A stretch of DNA of 64,000 bases. It comes from Aplectana chamaeleonis (lineage: Eukaryota > Nematoda > Chromadorea > Rhabditida > Cosmocercidae). The stretch covers positions 1,185,698 to 1,249,697 of the forward strand of contig JAPDOI010000210.1 of assembly GCA_029168955.1 (NCBI GenBank). Reading direction: 5' to 3'. Within the stretch, counting starts at the first letter, position 1; every line of letters starts with the position of its first letter. Shown here one piece after another: positions 13,201 to 25,462 of the stretch. Made by a program: the position numbers and the translations under genes. The notes below the pieces were generated by a model. That model was not told the DNA's origin. It did not search any database and was given only the letters and a program-made list of their open reading frames with translations.

Positions 13201-15686
13201 ATCTTCTCCTCCGTGGGGAGCGTTCCCTCCACGCTCTGGATACTAAGCGAGCCACTTACCACTCGGCCATCCGAGCACATCTGTTGGGGGTTGTAAGGGC
13301 TTCATGATGGTTGAATATCGATTTGGGGACACATTTTCTCGGCCCCTCCCAGGGAGCGATTTCCATGCATTCACTCATGGAATCCGCCAAGATGATGCTC
13401 GTGCTCATCCTCGCTCGCTCACCCAGTGAACACTACAGTCAATTTTGACAGCCATGGGAGGGCCTAGGGCGGAGCTTATTCAACTCCAAGGTCGTTCAGC
13501 TTTCAGGGGCCGGGCCATGAATGCTGACCTGCATAAGGGAAAAGCTCCAGAAGGCAGAAGCCCAAGATTAGCCGGCTGCCAATCAAGGAAAATCCCAGAG
13601 ATTGAAATAGGGCTAACCTGGGAAATTCAACCCAGAAGCGACCTCAACCCGAATAAGAGCCGAACTCCGAGAGAAGTTAGCCAGATCTTCGGATCTAGAG
13701 AAGCACCCCTCAAACCGATTGAGAGGATATCTCATCCAGAAGAGAGCCACTTCCTGGGTGGAAGATGGGGAGGATATCCGTGTGGATACTCAACCCAGCA
13801 CAAAGGCTGGAGACGCAGGCATTTCTCATGCCGCACGCCATTGGGTCTCCATAAGACCCCTCCCCTCTCAGCGAAACCCGTTTTGTGATTCGACCCCACT
13901 GTCCACGGCCTCGTATACTGCGCGGGTTTGGAGACCCTGTTTAACATAGGGGAGCGGCTCGACAAATTTTTTGCAAAAGTTTGCAGGTCACCGCGACAGA
14001 ACCCCAGATCTGTCTAAGGGAAAGCGAGAAGTTTTCCATTCGGCTAAGAATGCACATGTCCTCCCTCGAACAAGTGCTTGATAGAGGTTAGATATGGGAT
14101 CCAAGCGGCCATCTCTGTACAATAAGGGAGGCAAGGCAAAAGCATCAAATATCAGGAGAAGCTTCCATCAGGGGAAAAACCCCGAATTTAGGAATGACTC
14201 TGACCTAGAAAAATCAATCCAGGAGCGATCTCAACCCGGATAAGAGCCGAACCCCAAGAGAAGTAACCCATATCTTCGGATCCAGAGAAGCACCCCTCAA
14301 ACCGATTCAGAGGATATCTCATCCAGAAGAGAGCCACTTCCTGGGTGGAGGATGGGGAGGATACCCATACGGATACTCTACCCAGCACAAAGGCTGGAGA
14401 CGCAGGCATTTCTCATGCCGCACGCCATTTGGGTCTGCTCGAGACCCCTCCCTTTCACCCATGCCCGTTTTGTGATTCGACCCCACTGTCCACTGCCTCG
14501 TATACTGCGCGGGTTTGGAGACCTTGTTTATTATAGGGGAACGGTCCGACAAACTCTTGCAAAAGATGGGCCGTCATCAAGACCGAACCACGGGTCTGTT
14601 TCCCGGGAACCGAGCAGTTCTCCATTCGGCCAAGGGTGCACATTCTCTTTCTTGAGCAAGTGCTTGATAGAAGTAAGATGGGTTTCATGCCGGCATCTGT
14701 GTACACCCAGGAAGGGTAGGGACCTTACTCGACTCCAAGATCGTTTAGCTTTTAAGGATCAGATCTTGAATGCTGGCCTAGACAAGGGAAAAGCATCAAA
14801 TATCAGGAGCAGCTTCCATCAGGGGAAAAACCCCAAATTTAGGAATGGCTCTGACCTGGAAAACTCAATCCATGAGCGATCTCAACCCGGATAAGAGCCG
14901 AACCCCAAGAGAAGTTAGCCATACCTTCGGATCCAGAGAAGCACCCCTCAAACCGATTGAGAGGATATCTCATCCAGAAGAGAGCCACTTCCTGGGTGGA
15001 GGATGGGGAGGATACCCATACGGATACTCTACCCAGCTCAAAGGCTGGAGACGCAGGCATTTCTCATGCCGCACGCCATTTGGGTCTGCTCGAGACCCCT
15101 CCCTTTCACCCATGCCCGTTTTGTGATTCGACCCCACTGTCCACGGCCTCGTATACTGCGCGGGTTTGAAGACCTTGTTTATTATAGGGGAAGGGTCCGA
15201 CAAACTCTCGCAAAAGATTGGCCGTCATCAAGACCGAGCCCCTGGTCTGTTTCCCGGGAACCGAAAACTTCTCCATTCGGCCAAAGAAGCACATTCTCTT
15301 CCTCGAACGAGTGCTTGATAGAGGTAAGATGGGATTCAAGCCGGCATCTGTCTACATCCAGAGAGGGTTGGACTTATCGTGAAAATCAACCAAACACAGA
15401 ATGAGAATGGATTTTCTGCTCCTCATTGGTCCGCCCAATTACCCCAGCCTTCAGAGCTGATCACAAGCTTTGTGTAACGAAATGACTTCAGTGGATGAGC
15501 TTTTCTAATCTCGCACTTCACGCCATATCTTCGTTAAGGCCTATTAGGTTCTTCCTAGGCAAGAAATCGGAAAGGAGCGCTACTTTCAAAAATAAGCATT
15601 ATGCAGGTGTGATTTCCGCGCTAGGGAAAAAATATATCTTGGTGAAATTTGAGTTGAAGTAGGTCATTACAACCGCGCTGGCACCA
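10216..15686. repeat. Giant imperfect palindrome, arms about 2.6 kb
   Basis: The two halves are inverted copies of each other along nearly their full length. Anchors: GGTGCCAG near 10,217 with CTGGCACC near 15,685; CCCATGGCTGTC at 12,303-12,314 with its complement at 13,447-13,458; and ATCGTATCCCGTGCGGGTA near 12,770 with its complement near 12,983. Only about 110 bases around 12,825-12,933 are unpaired. Each arm carries three tandem modules of about 500-650 bp, recognisable by the block around AACACGGTCTCCAAACCCGCGCAG (starts near 10,730, 11,230, 11,818 and their complements near 13,935, 14,520, 15,170). The conceptual proteins in the arms mirror each other and are not credible genes. A large foldback element or a fixed inverted duplication are the alternatives. 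Confidence 0.9.
12310..13452. repeat. Inner, best-matched part of the giant palindrome
   Basis: Arms 12,310-12,824 and 12,934-13,452 are the most similar part. They include a shared block GAGCGTGGAGGGAACGCTCC and a TGGCCGAGTGGTAAG segment that resembles the A box of a tRNA-Leu or tRNA-Ser gene, present in mirror copies near 12,490 and 13,268. No B box (GGTTCGANNCC) follows, so no tRNA is called. Confidence 0.8.
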
Positions 15687-15704
15687 GTTTTCCGCAGGCC
15701 GCTC

Positions 15705-16130
15705 ACACCGCGCCGCAAATTTTCGCATTTCTGCTCGCGACGTTGCGCTACGGCGTCATTGTCCATTTTCCGCGCCGTAAATTTTCGCGTCTTCCCCAGC
15801 AACGCCGCGCTACGGCAGAGGTTTCATTTGCGGATCCTCATCGCACATATGACTACACGAATTTTCGCGCTTTCGCTTGCGATATAAAAATTGTCGCACA
15901 TCTTCCTGTGATGTCGCGCTATGCCGTCATTTGGTTTCACCGTTTGCATCGCCCCCCCCCCTATTTCTCTCGATTACTAGCGAATTCGCAACTCCAATTT
16001 CTTTTTCACCGCCACGCGAATTTCCGCACCTTAGCTCGCGATATCGCGTTGTGGCGCCGTATCCAAGTCTAGATCTTCGCCGCTCGCGCCGCTTTATAAA
16101 TTTTCGCATACTCGTCCCCTGCGTCGTACT
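15705..16130. repeat. Degenerate AATTTTCGCG repeats
   Basis: The motif AAATTTTCGC(G/A) followed by a CTCGCGA(T/C)-type segment recurs about every 60-130 bases. It adjoins the right end of the palindrome, and the same motif (GCGAAAATTCGCGC) occurs in the unpaired palindrome centre near 12,877. Possibly this is satellite-like debris of one element. Confidence 0.5.
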
Positions 16131-16687
16131 GTAGCGTGGTTTTTGCAGCTCAGATTCTTGAGATAATCCAATTCATTTCAAGCCACACCTCAAATCACAT
16201 AAACGAAATTGCACAACAAAAAATAGTAAGTGGTATAAAACATGGCAGTGGTGGAGGTGAGTGTGTTGGGCGAGGTTAATCTCTCCGACAGCCAATCAGG
16301 GAAGGTCTCTCCGCCCTCAATGACGCTATCGATTGACCGCTGGAGATTCTAGCCCCGCCCACACTCCCACTCCCACCAGTGCCTGAGGGCTTGAACACTC
16401 ATATATCACATCTCGCTTTGCCAACACACATTTCTTGGAGCCTACATATAGTATATGCAGCTAGCACGGTATTGTTCTGCGGATCCGTATTTTCCGTCTG
16501 ATACATAGAGATTACGCGCCGCACATATCGACCCGCAGAGACGCAGATCTGCTCGGGCATACACCGATCCGACGAATAATGCCACATTAACTGCACATAC
16601 ATAGTACACAGTTGATACGACAATAAATAAAGAGCTCAATAAAAGACAGCTATCGCCAAACAGGTGACGCCGAGACAGGTCACGTGT

Positions 16688-16986
16688 GGTACTCATAGTG
16701 ATGACTGGTTGGGGCGAAGCCTGCCTCTTGCTCCGGCAACCTGCATCATTTACAAGGGCAGAATTGATGTTTCAAGAGATGGGGGCCGAGATATGTAACA
16801 TCGGCATGGATCCTGAAGAGACTTCGCGTTCACTGTTGAAGGTTGGCGCAAACTCGGTGCCATGTGCTATAACATAGGTGCACCGAGTTTGAGCCAACCT
16901 CCAATGGGAAACGCAAAGTCTCTTCAGAATCCATGCCGGTGTTATGTAGGTTAGCCCTCACCTAACCAGTCATCTTCATTAGTACC
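16688..16986. mobile_element. Foldback element, 0.3 kb
   Basis: Left GGTACTCATAGTGATGACTGG pairs with right CCAGTCATCTTCATTAGTACC. The central palindrome is strong: GTTGGCGCAAACTCGGTGC against GCACCGAGTTTGAGCCAAC. A copy of the central palindrome alone is at 22,500-22,582. It is non-coding. Confidence 0.75.
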
Positions 16987-17238
16987 TGAAATTGAAATTG
17001 TATTCGCATAAGCCTGACCTGTTCTATCATTATTGTCAGGCTACTAAAAGTCACCATAATCGATCATATACAAAATATTTGCATACATTGATACTCTACA
17101 AATATGAGACACAGTTTTCAACGCATATTCAGAGAAATTTGTTCGAGACTGACTTAGACCTCTTGTTGGGGAGGAGATTCTCCGCCCACTTTCTCACTGT
17201 TGGCCTATCACGTCGGCCTCCACGGCGCCGGTGATATG
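16987..17238. other. Unassigned short stretch
   Basis: Nothing recognised between the foldback element and the next TTAA element. Confidence 0.4.
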
Positions 17239-17801
17239 TTAAAGGCATCGTTCGCGCTGAAAACCAATTTGTATTTTTCATGCTCAATGTCATGAATAGG
17301 CCCGATACACCACACCGGTAAATTTTGACGCGTCAAAAACCTAGGGTTAAGAGGTTGCAGGGGGTTAAAGATGAGGATCCCCCATCAATTCTCACCAGCC
17401 ATCTAGCACAAGGAACAAAAGCGCCATGTCAGGCGCAAGAGATACTGAATTGCAAACTCTTATTTCGGAAAATCTTATCAACCAAATTTGCACGGTGAAA
17501 GCTTTTTATTTTTAGGTGATTTTGGTAGAAGTAAGGCAGAAAAAATCTTCTCACCTAGAAAGTTTAAAGCGTAAAACCACTTCAGACCTTTAGAAAAGGT
17601 TCGGACGTATTGCACTGGACACATTGAATTCGACGGAGGGGGCGAAAAAACATTTTTTTCAAAAGGGTTTCAAACGCGTTTATTCTGCGAAAACTGGGAT
17701 TTTTTGAGGTTTCCCTGCTATTATCGCCTACCTCAAGAGCTTGCTTACCCAAAAAACATTAAAAAATAAGACACCGTTTTTTTGCGCGTATGATTTCTTA
17801 A
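17239..17801. mobile_element. TTAA-flanked MITE, AGGCATCGTTCGCGC subfamily
   Basis: It starts TTAAAGGCATCGTTCGCGC and ends GCGCGTATGATTTCTTAA, an imperfect inverted match. The interior shares blocks with the 20,593-21,159 copy and, inverted, the 39,237-39,716 copy (GAACAAAAGCGCC and CACCTAGAAAGTTT regions). It is a second subfamily of the TTAAAGGCA group and has no coding capacity. Confidence 0.75.
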
Positions 17802-20592
17802 TGGCGCGAGAGTGGGCGGAGAACCCCCTCCCAGCAAAAGAGATCTGAAAAGCCTTTTTCTTCTCGTCGAACACCACGAACGAATCGGTATGCAACAGAT
17901 CCAGCAGCAGCGTCCATCAGAAGCTACCGCACAAGCATTGAATCCACGCCAGCGATTAACCTGGAATGTAAAATATACTACTACATGTCACTCCTAGCCA
18001 GAAAACTTATGTTTCGGGTACATATGAACAAGATAAACTCGTATTACCGTGAGACCTAGGAATTTCGTTTTCCGGTAAATAGGCGCGGAAACCGCAATAA
18101 AAAACCAAAACAGCGTACCCTCCTTTCCAATATTCGGCCAACCGCAATATTAGGAAAATGTTAAAGTCCAATATTTGGAAAAAAATGAATACATTCGAAA
18201 ATCTGACCAGGAAAACGTGTCCGCCCAAATACTCTCTGAAATGGACGGATCATAGGAAACATTATAGAAAAAATGGTCCTTCAGTTTTACCCGTGAATCA
18301 AAAGTTACATACTTGTGTTAAACGGCCAACGCAAGCTAGGAGCAGTTCTATGGACCTCAAAAATTGGATGTACTGTACCCGCCCCGCCCATTTCTTTGTT
18401 GGCCACCCACGCAGTTGGTGGGCATACCACACACAATTTCTGGGGCCGTATAGCGTTTTTTATGACTCTTTTTCTGCCATTCTTTCGAAATTATCATTGC
18501 AGTGGACCCCTGAATACTAAAACTCGTGAAGAATTTTTCATTGTAAGCCTTCAAAGCACGTTCTAAGCAGGAGAATTCCGATTTCTAGAAATTTCACTTT
18601 CTACGGAACTTCGAAATTTCATTCCACTCAAGTCTGGAATTCGTGCATATGCACGCACTCCAGCTAGTAGTGACCGAACGGCAGCTTGTTATTGAGCAGC
18701 AATTGCCGCGACGCGACCGCGTGCGCTAAACTTGGAGGACCGAGTGCTGGAAATTTCGTTACAATACAGAGGATACAGTGGGTAAAAGCATTTAACCTCT
18801 ATTCGAATGATTCGGTTTGGACTATTCGGGTATATGCAGATTGAAAACGATTAGGAATCTCTTTTCTTGGATATTTGATTTTTTGGGATCCAAAATATTA
18901 AATTCCCTCAGAGAACGAAAATATTCCATTTTCAAGTATTCAATCAAACTCAAGTGGCTAAATTGTTGTGCAGTATAAGTTTCAATGAGAACTGTTCTGA
19001 AGGAATCATTGAAATTGTCTCAAAAAGGTAAATAGCCATTAAAATTAAGCGATTATTGATTTGATACCAGTAGAAAGCAACATCTCGGATAAACCGATTC
19101 ACTTAGAAAAAAATCCAGGTCTACGATTTTGCAATGTCCGCCTAGTAAAAACTTCATAAGGCCTTAGAGGGTACTACAGCACCGCTAACGACTACCGTAG
19201 TACAAAAGAAGTCAAACTTTTCAGGGGTTTTTAAATGAATTGAAAAATGAGAGTTTTTAAACCCTTTTTTCGATTCAAACTTATATATGCAGAGTTCAAG
19301 AATACGAAAATCAGAGTATCCAAATTTCGAATATTTTTTAAACACATAAAAAATTGAAAAACTTATGTGAAAATTATAAGCTCTGCTATCCATGAGCTTG
19401 AAAAAAAAGGTTGCTCAAATCAAAATTATCTGAGAGGAGCATATTATTTAGGCGATACTAAAATCTATTCCTATTTCCTGGACTGCAGACCTACTGAGAA
19501 ATACAGAAAATAGGCTCATCGATTCTGAAACAAAATTCAATTACATATTCTTGGAAATGGAAAATCCTTGAAAATATCGTCCTTCAGAACGAAATAAAAC
19601 TGGGTTAGTGTAGTCGTTCGTAGGTTGCTAAAACTATGTATATACATCACGACTATTTTTTTTTACTGAAATCATATTATTATCGAAAAAAAAACATTCT
19701 GGAGAAAAAAATAGAACGCAAAATGACCCCGACGACCACACAAATTGAAGAGGCCGTGCTGGGATATTCCCGCCAGATCGAGAGGTCACCGGCCAGAATT
19801 CAAAAAAAAGTAGTCAGAGGAGCACATTATTGCTATTGCTGCTACCAGGTAGGTTCATATGTGTCCAAAACCCGAATGAAAACAGTGATATTACAATCAG
19901 TGGAGGAGAGACATGAAAACAGGCCGACCTCCCAGTGAGAAACAATCAATGGATATGACCGGCCGGGTTGGTCCACGTGGGTGGTCAACAAGCTGGCCAT
20001 CCTTATAGGTCAGCACGAAAGGCCTGATTGCGGCTGCCATCGCAAATTTCTATTATCAGTATATACATTCATACAGAAAGTGACAAATACGGAGAATTAG
20101 GACTACAAATCTTAGGTAACTAACTGTATATCAGGGAAACCGGATTTACGGAAATCACGGATATACGAATCAATCGATTCTACTCAATGTATTAGTACCG
20201 GATACAACGAATAATTCAAATTGGGAGTTAACTAGATCCCGGGCTTATACGAAAATGACGATTTTCGGGGAAACACGGTGATCGAAATGGTATTCGAAGT
20301 GAATCAGTATGCGAACTCTGGCATTTTTTTTTGGATTATAAGTCCTCCAACCATTCGGATTATGATGAGTCTTCAGATAAAAGGTTCTCGATTTACTCGG
20401 ATCTCAAAGAATCTCTGACGACACGAAATTTGTATACTTCACGTTTGGCGTTTTCCAGTGCGTAGGACTCCGGGTGAATCCAAAAATGACGCTTTCAGTG
20501 CGAAAGTTGTAAGAAAAACAGCAGAAATCATTGAACAGATCATTGAAAATTGTCGGATAATCGGTTCTCAAATAACTCCGATTAGTTCATAT
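17802..20592. other. AT-rich stretch with no recognised gene
   Basis: Many short frames occur on both strands but none has consistent splice context or motifs. Sequence around 18,780-19,600 and 20,150-20,560 is rich in ATTCGGAT/ATCCGAAT-like motifs of the kind also seen near 3,400, 38,500 and 52,000, perhaps old repeats. Confidence 0.4.
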
Positions 20593-21159
20593 TTAAAGGC
20601 ATCGTTCGCGCCGGAAACCAATTTCCATTTTCTAGGCTCAATTTCATCCATGAGCCCGGTAAACCACGTCGGTGAAGTTTTGCGCGTCAAAAACACATGG
20701 TTCTGAAGTTGAAGTGGTTCGAAATTAGGATCCGCCGCCAGTTTTCACCAACCATCTAGCACAAGGAACAGAAGCGCCAGCACAGGCGCAGATGATTCAG
20801 TATTTGAAATTTTTGATTCGGGAAATTCTAACATCCAAACTTGCCCAATGGATACTTCTTTTTTTAAAAATAAGTTTAGATGGAGGAAAGGCGGGGAAGG
20901 AGAAATTCACTCACTTAATGAGTTTAAAGCTAAAGACACACCCGGCGTTTGTGAAAAAAAATTCCGACGTAGTGCACCAGACACACCGAAATAGACGGAG
21001 GGGTGGGAAGTGGATAATTCGAGACGTTTTAAAACGAGTTTTTTTGCGAAAGTTGATGGTTTTGTGAAGCCTTCCCACTCCTATTCTGTATGTCAGAGTA
21101 CGCCTGCGCGAAAACATTAACAAAATTAGATACGTTTTTTTAGCGTACGATGCCTTTAG
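20593..21159. mobile_element. TTAA-flanked MITE, AGGCATCGTTCGCGC subfamily
   Basis: Left TTAAAGGCATCGTTCGCGCC, right TAGCGTACGATGCCTTTAG, with the right target mutated (TTAG). The interior is colinear with 17,239-17,801, including the GAAGCGCCAG(C/T) and ATTCCGACGTAGTGCACCAGACACACCG-like blocks (shown shortened). It is non-coding. Confidence 0.75.
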
Positions 21160-22499
21160 AAATTTCTCAGCGAGTTGAATTTTGAATCTCTACGAAAATG
21201 ACGCCTTTTGGGCTCGAAAATGGTGTCTTAGATGGTATTCGAAATGAAACATTATCCAAATCTGATGATATTCCAAGAAAACCGTATTTCCTTATCCCTC
21301 GATTTCAACCCAGTTTTGGTGAGTCAAAGTCTTTACAATCCAGATTAAGTGTTCTTCATTGGGTTGGATTTCGGATAAATCTGAAAATGACGCTTTGTTT
21401 GAATCAAAATTGTTTTGCTATTAGGATGACCTTAAATTAAATCACTATCCAGAAATTGGCATAATTTCGAATTTTAATTTTTTCGATTAAAGTTTATAGT
21501 TGGTGAGCAAATAAATGACACTTTAATATAGACTTGTCCGCGCTAACAATGTCGCATTGTCAAAATGAAAACCTTTTTTACCTTGTTTAGACACTTTTTT
21601 TCGAATAAAACACCAATTTTTCCTACATCTGATTTCAGAAACCAAACAACAGAAATTCTGCAGAATGTATATTACCAGACTACTGACTTTTACATTTTTA
21701 AAGCCACAGTTAAACCTCAGGAGTAATATTTGAAATTGTCGTCCGGCCACCGAGTATAGCAAATCTGCTCTGCACGTATTCTCAATTAGCACAAAAAAAG
21801 CGAGGAAAAATCGACCACACCCATAAAAAGAGCAAGTGGGCCACGCCCACCGACAAGTTTTCGATCTCAATAAGCCTACATATTCGCAAGAAAAAAAAAC
21901 TTATTTTGCTTCAGCTCTTTTTGAATATCTCTTTTTTAAAGATGTTTTTTATGAATTCGAAGGATACAAAGCGATGTTTTCCTCGAAATCGACAGAAGTG
22001 TATAAATACTTGGATCAGTATGGGACGGCTCTATTCTCTGCGAATCTCCGCAAATCAGAAACGTTACGGTCAGAAAAGTTTTATCAAGGACGGAGGTACC
22101 AGTGTTTTTTTTTCGCTTGGCAGACTCTTACTTTTTTCTCTCAGTGGTTTCTCGACCAAAACGGAAACAGAATCGAGCAATCCTGCAGGCGCAGAATCTC
22201 GAAAAAACACTAATGGTGCTCTAGGTGTCTCATCCTATCAGGTTACATGTTCTTCACAGATTCTGGTGCTGGGAAAAGCCATAAAGGAAAACGTAATTCG
22301 GGAGCAGGAAATAGTCTGGATTTTCTTGAGATTTCACGACTTCCAAGGGGTTCAGCGAAAATAGATGTGTTTTCCTTCTACATATGTAAAAGTGTTATTG
22401 GTAGCGTTGTCAAATCGTTGATGTAGCCGTAGGCTCGTTTGATTCCCGTGTTTCTATTGTACAATCAGCGCGGAACGCACTGCTACTTCGCCTTCTATA
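21160..22499. other. AT-rich stretch with no recognised gene
   Basis: The frames at 21,836-22,364 are the longest and overlap in two plus-strand frames. Neither shows a recognisable domain, and the interval contains no clear repeat ends. Confidence 0.35.
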
Positions 22500-22582
22500 T
22501 TGAAGATTGGCGCAAACTCGGTGCACGCTTGTTATAACACATGTCACCGAGTTTGTGCCAACCTCTAATAGGGAACGCAAAG
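22500..22582. repeat. Core palindrome of the 16.7-kb foldback family
   Basis: GATTGGCGCAAACTCGGTGCA pairs with TGTCACCGAGTTTGTGCCAAC across a short loop, matching the centre of 16,688-16,986. Only the core is present. Confidence 0.7.
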
Positions 22583-23880
22583 TGTCAGTACGATCTGTGC
22601 CGACTGTACCTTGTTAAATGTCTCTCAAACTGCTCTCAATGTACGTACCCTCTGTTCCGCAGTGAAATTTATTTCCGTTTATCGCGTGCGCCTGCGAGCG
22701 AATGTTGCGTCTCCTCCTCCCTCCACACTTTCTCGCTGTCCCTCCCCTCGCTCTGCAGAAGCGCGTAAAGGAACACAGTTAATTTGGCTCCGAAACAGAG
22801 GGTAGATCGAGAGGCGATGACGGGTTTGATTCGTGGGAGATCGGGAAACCATCCTTGCGCTCTCCACGTCGGTCGGTACTCTCTAACTTATCTCTCACAT
22901 CTATGTGTGTCGCAATCGATTAGACAGCGCCCACTTCCACAAAGAAGCCGCTCTGCCTGGGACCGCACTTTGAGGTGGTGGTCGTAGGGCGCTATTCATA
23001 CTCCTCAACGCCAGCGCGTGATGCGCTCGCGCGGCGTCAGGCCATTCATACTCCAATGCCACACCCGCGTGTGACGACCGTGACGACTTCTTCGTCATTT
23101 ATATTATCAATCCATCATCGCTTTCATTCCATTTCATGATAATTAAATTCAGTACTCACCCTCTGCTACCATGATGGTGAACGCGTGTGCAAACTTTGCT
23201 TGCTATGTATAGTCTGGCGGCGAAAGGCGCACCGCAATGAAGGGGAATAGAGCGCAGGCACAAAGCTGCGTAGCCGCCCTCTATCCTCCGTCGTCGCGGC
23301 GCGATTTTCGCCACTCGACTATGCAGAGGCCTATAGTCTCCGCATGCGCGTCACGTGACTTGTGGAGTGTGGATAGCGCCTAATGTGCTCAATGGGCCAA
23401 AAAGGCAGGGGGGAGGAACGAAGGGCTGTGATTGGTGGTAGCCGGCGTAACTTCCAACTGCGACCCTTCGCTCCTCCCCTTCTTTTCTCGCGGGTTGGAC
23501 TTATTACAACCACCAGCCTGTAATTCCATAAGCAATGGCCAATAAATCTTATAATACAGTGTCTGCGTGGTTTGAGCGCGTAAGTGTATGTTTTATAAAA
23601 GTGGTTCACTTTTTTTCGCAATTTTTCCAGTTAACTGCCACTAAATATCGCCTGCGCCATTTGGCCAGTAAGCGGCGATGCTGTCATGGCTCGCGAATCC
23701 ATTTACCCTATAGTCTCATCTTACCGGTCCGCGCGCTCATCGTTTACCGCGTAGCTGTGATTGAATGACTCGGACCATAAATGCATGTGAGTGGTTGTGA
23801 AATGCGATGCGTATGACATAGTGGAAAAAGTATGTGGTTTCGTCACCAAAATGCAAATTAGAGATTCAAGGTGGAAATGA
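22583..23880. other. GC-rich repeats, no gene recognised
   Basis: Segments near 22,980-23,085 and 23,210-23,300 contain inverted GC-rich motifs (ATTCATACTCC, GGCGCG) resembling decayed foldback elements. No coding exon is supported. The interval lies just beyond the predicted 3' end of the minus-strand exon at 24,188-24,351. Confidence 0.4.
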
Positions 23881-23887
23881 GAAAATG

Positions 23888-23893
23888 TTTATT
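23888..23893 (-). promoter_or_regulatory. Candidate poly(A) signal AATAAA
   Basis: On the minus strand AATAAA occurs about 295 bases after the stop codon of the exon ending at 24,188, at the end of an AT-rich stretch. It is a plausible 3' end for that transcript, but any AT-rich DNA contains such hexamers. Confidence 0.4.
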
Positions 23894-24187
23894 TTCAAAG
23901 AACGCGTTAGACGAAAACATTATACATGCCAGAAACATAACCACGAATGTTGATCTTAGACTCTGGTTCAGGGAGCCGCCATGACCTAAGATGGACGTCG
24001 CGTTTCCCTACGACGCTATTGCGACATCCTGCATGTGCCATGGTAGGTACTCTAAAACACTGCCGTCAAGTGTATCTATGTACTGCAGCATTACAAGAGT
24101 GAGGACGGGATCACGATAGTTTCTCTGTAGTGGCTGAGAAAGAGTTGCTAGTTTATATCATAAACTTTTGTCAGTTCTTTTAGATCA

Positions 24188-24351
24188 CTATGAAGCTTCG
24201 ATGGCAACGCCGGCCGTGTCCAAATTCACATTTCCATGTAGAATATCGTCAGGAGAGGGTGAGTCAAGAAGATCAGCGACGATTCGTTTCTGCTTCAGGA
24301 AGTCGAACACGGCACGTTCATGCAACACGAATTGCATTCCACGGGCATCAC
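24188..24351 (-). CDS. Terminal exon of an unidentified protein-coding gene
   Basis: On the minus strand an ATTATTTTCAG acceptor is followed by 53 open codons and a TAG stop. The first two bases complete a codon from the previous exon. The peptide includes QFVLHERAVFDFLKQKR and ends GVAIEAS. Its composition (amphipathic helix, then an acidic DSPSPDD segment) looks like real coding sequence, and the acceptor is a strong nematode consensus. I do not recognise the family. The parent exons should lie at higher coordinates on this strand. The nearest coding-like exons there are those of the GTPase gene B (33 kb and above), across the RTE element and the 29.7-kb TIR element, so this could be the last exon of gene B or of a separate gene. 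That link is speculation. Confidence 0.5.
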
Positions 24352-24790
24352 CTGAAAATAATAACCATGCATTTCTTAAAAAACGAGAAATTCTAAATAA
24401 TCAAAAAAAGGCGGGTTAGAAAAAATAGCTCGTACAAAGCATTGAGCCAAAACGAACTCCATAGTCCGAGAATCCAAATATCCGAATATTTTGAATTGGA
24501 ACTTCATTAAAATCAGTTTTAGTTTCCTTTTTGCTTGAACACCCGTTTCGTTAGGTAGCATGAACATCAATCTTTCTTTCAATAATGAAATATTCTACTC
24601 CCCAATTGTGCGGCCATTACAATGAACGAATAATCCCAGAAACTAGTTTCGATGCTTTGGGATGAGTTTTTTTAGCTCTCGAATAATACTCGTAGTTCGT
24701 GATCGAAAATATGAATATAGGTAGAGCTTTTCCCTACAATATGACGTGTGCGAAGCTGGATGAAGGTGGACGTAGGCCCCCCCTCGCGTG
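24352..24790. other. Possible intron sequence, no exon recognised
   Basis: AT-rich sequence upstream of the terminal exon on the minus strand. I found no second exon here. Confidence 0.35.
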
Positions 24791-24794
24791 TTTC

Positions 24795-25007
24795 AGAAGA
24801 GGTTTACACTCCCATCGCGGAGCGACGCGATGGCATGCGTTGAACACGGATCGAACGCGCGATACGACCTCTCTCGATAGCCAATGAGACGTTGTTCATG
24901 CTTTTGCACATGAGCGGCGCGGCACAGTGCATTGCTATAATATTGATTACGCGGCGCGATGCGATATCCAATCACGCCTTATCGCGCCGCGGAACTATAA
25001 ACAGCGC
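24795..25007. mobile_element. Degenerate GC-rich foldback element
   Basis: GAGGTTTACACTCCCATCGCGG on the left is a decayed inverted match to CCGCGGAACTATAAACAGCG on the right, with ATCGCGC-type palindromes between. It is related to 25,461-25,585 and abuts the TTAA MITE at 25,008. Confidence 0.45.
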
Positions 25008-25462
25008 TTAAAGGCAAAGTTCACGATAAATCTCGTTCTCGAGGTCTCGGCGTGAAACACTAAGTTGACAGGTGCTGTAGATGATAGGGTCGAAGAAAGC
25101 AACGAAAACTGGCCAGAAATAAATACAAACGGCTTTGAAAGCTCTCCCGGTGCGCCTACCTATCCCGGTCCGCCCCCCAATCGCACGAGCCTGTGGCGCC
25201 GCACACATTTCGCTGGCAAATTTCCAAGCAACTCTGTCGCAGTTAGCATTATCGACTCGTGCAGATTTCGCGATTAGCGCGCGCTTGCCGAAATCAGCAG
25301 GGCCCATGATTCTCGTCCACGCCCTGAATTTAGAAACCGTTATTTTGACTTATTATGGACATTTTTCTTCCCTGTTTCTTCACTATTAGTTACCTCACGA
25401 CCAAACAATCCCATTTTTGGGTAGAATTAGAGTGCGATATTCATCGTGAACACTGTCTTTAA
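25008..25462. mobile_element. TTAA-flanked MITE
   Basis: Left TTAAAGGCAAAGTTCACGATAA and right TCATCGTGAACACTGTCTTTAA are inverted repeats with TTAA at both edges. The frames inside (up to 99 codons) overlap on opposite strands and are not credible genes. Confidence 0.8.

Noticed and set aside
10495..15404. Many frames of 60-180 codons
   Set aside because: They mirror each other across the palindrome axis and repeat in each module; no domain is recognisable.
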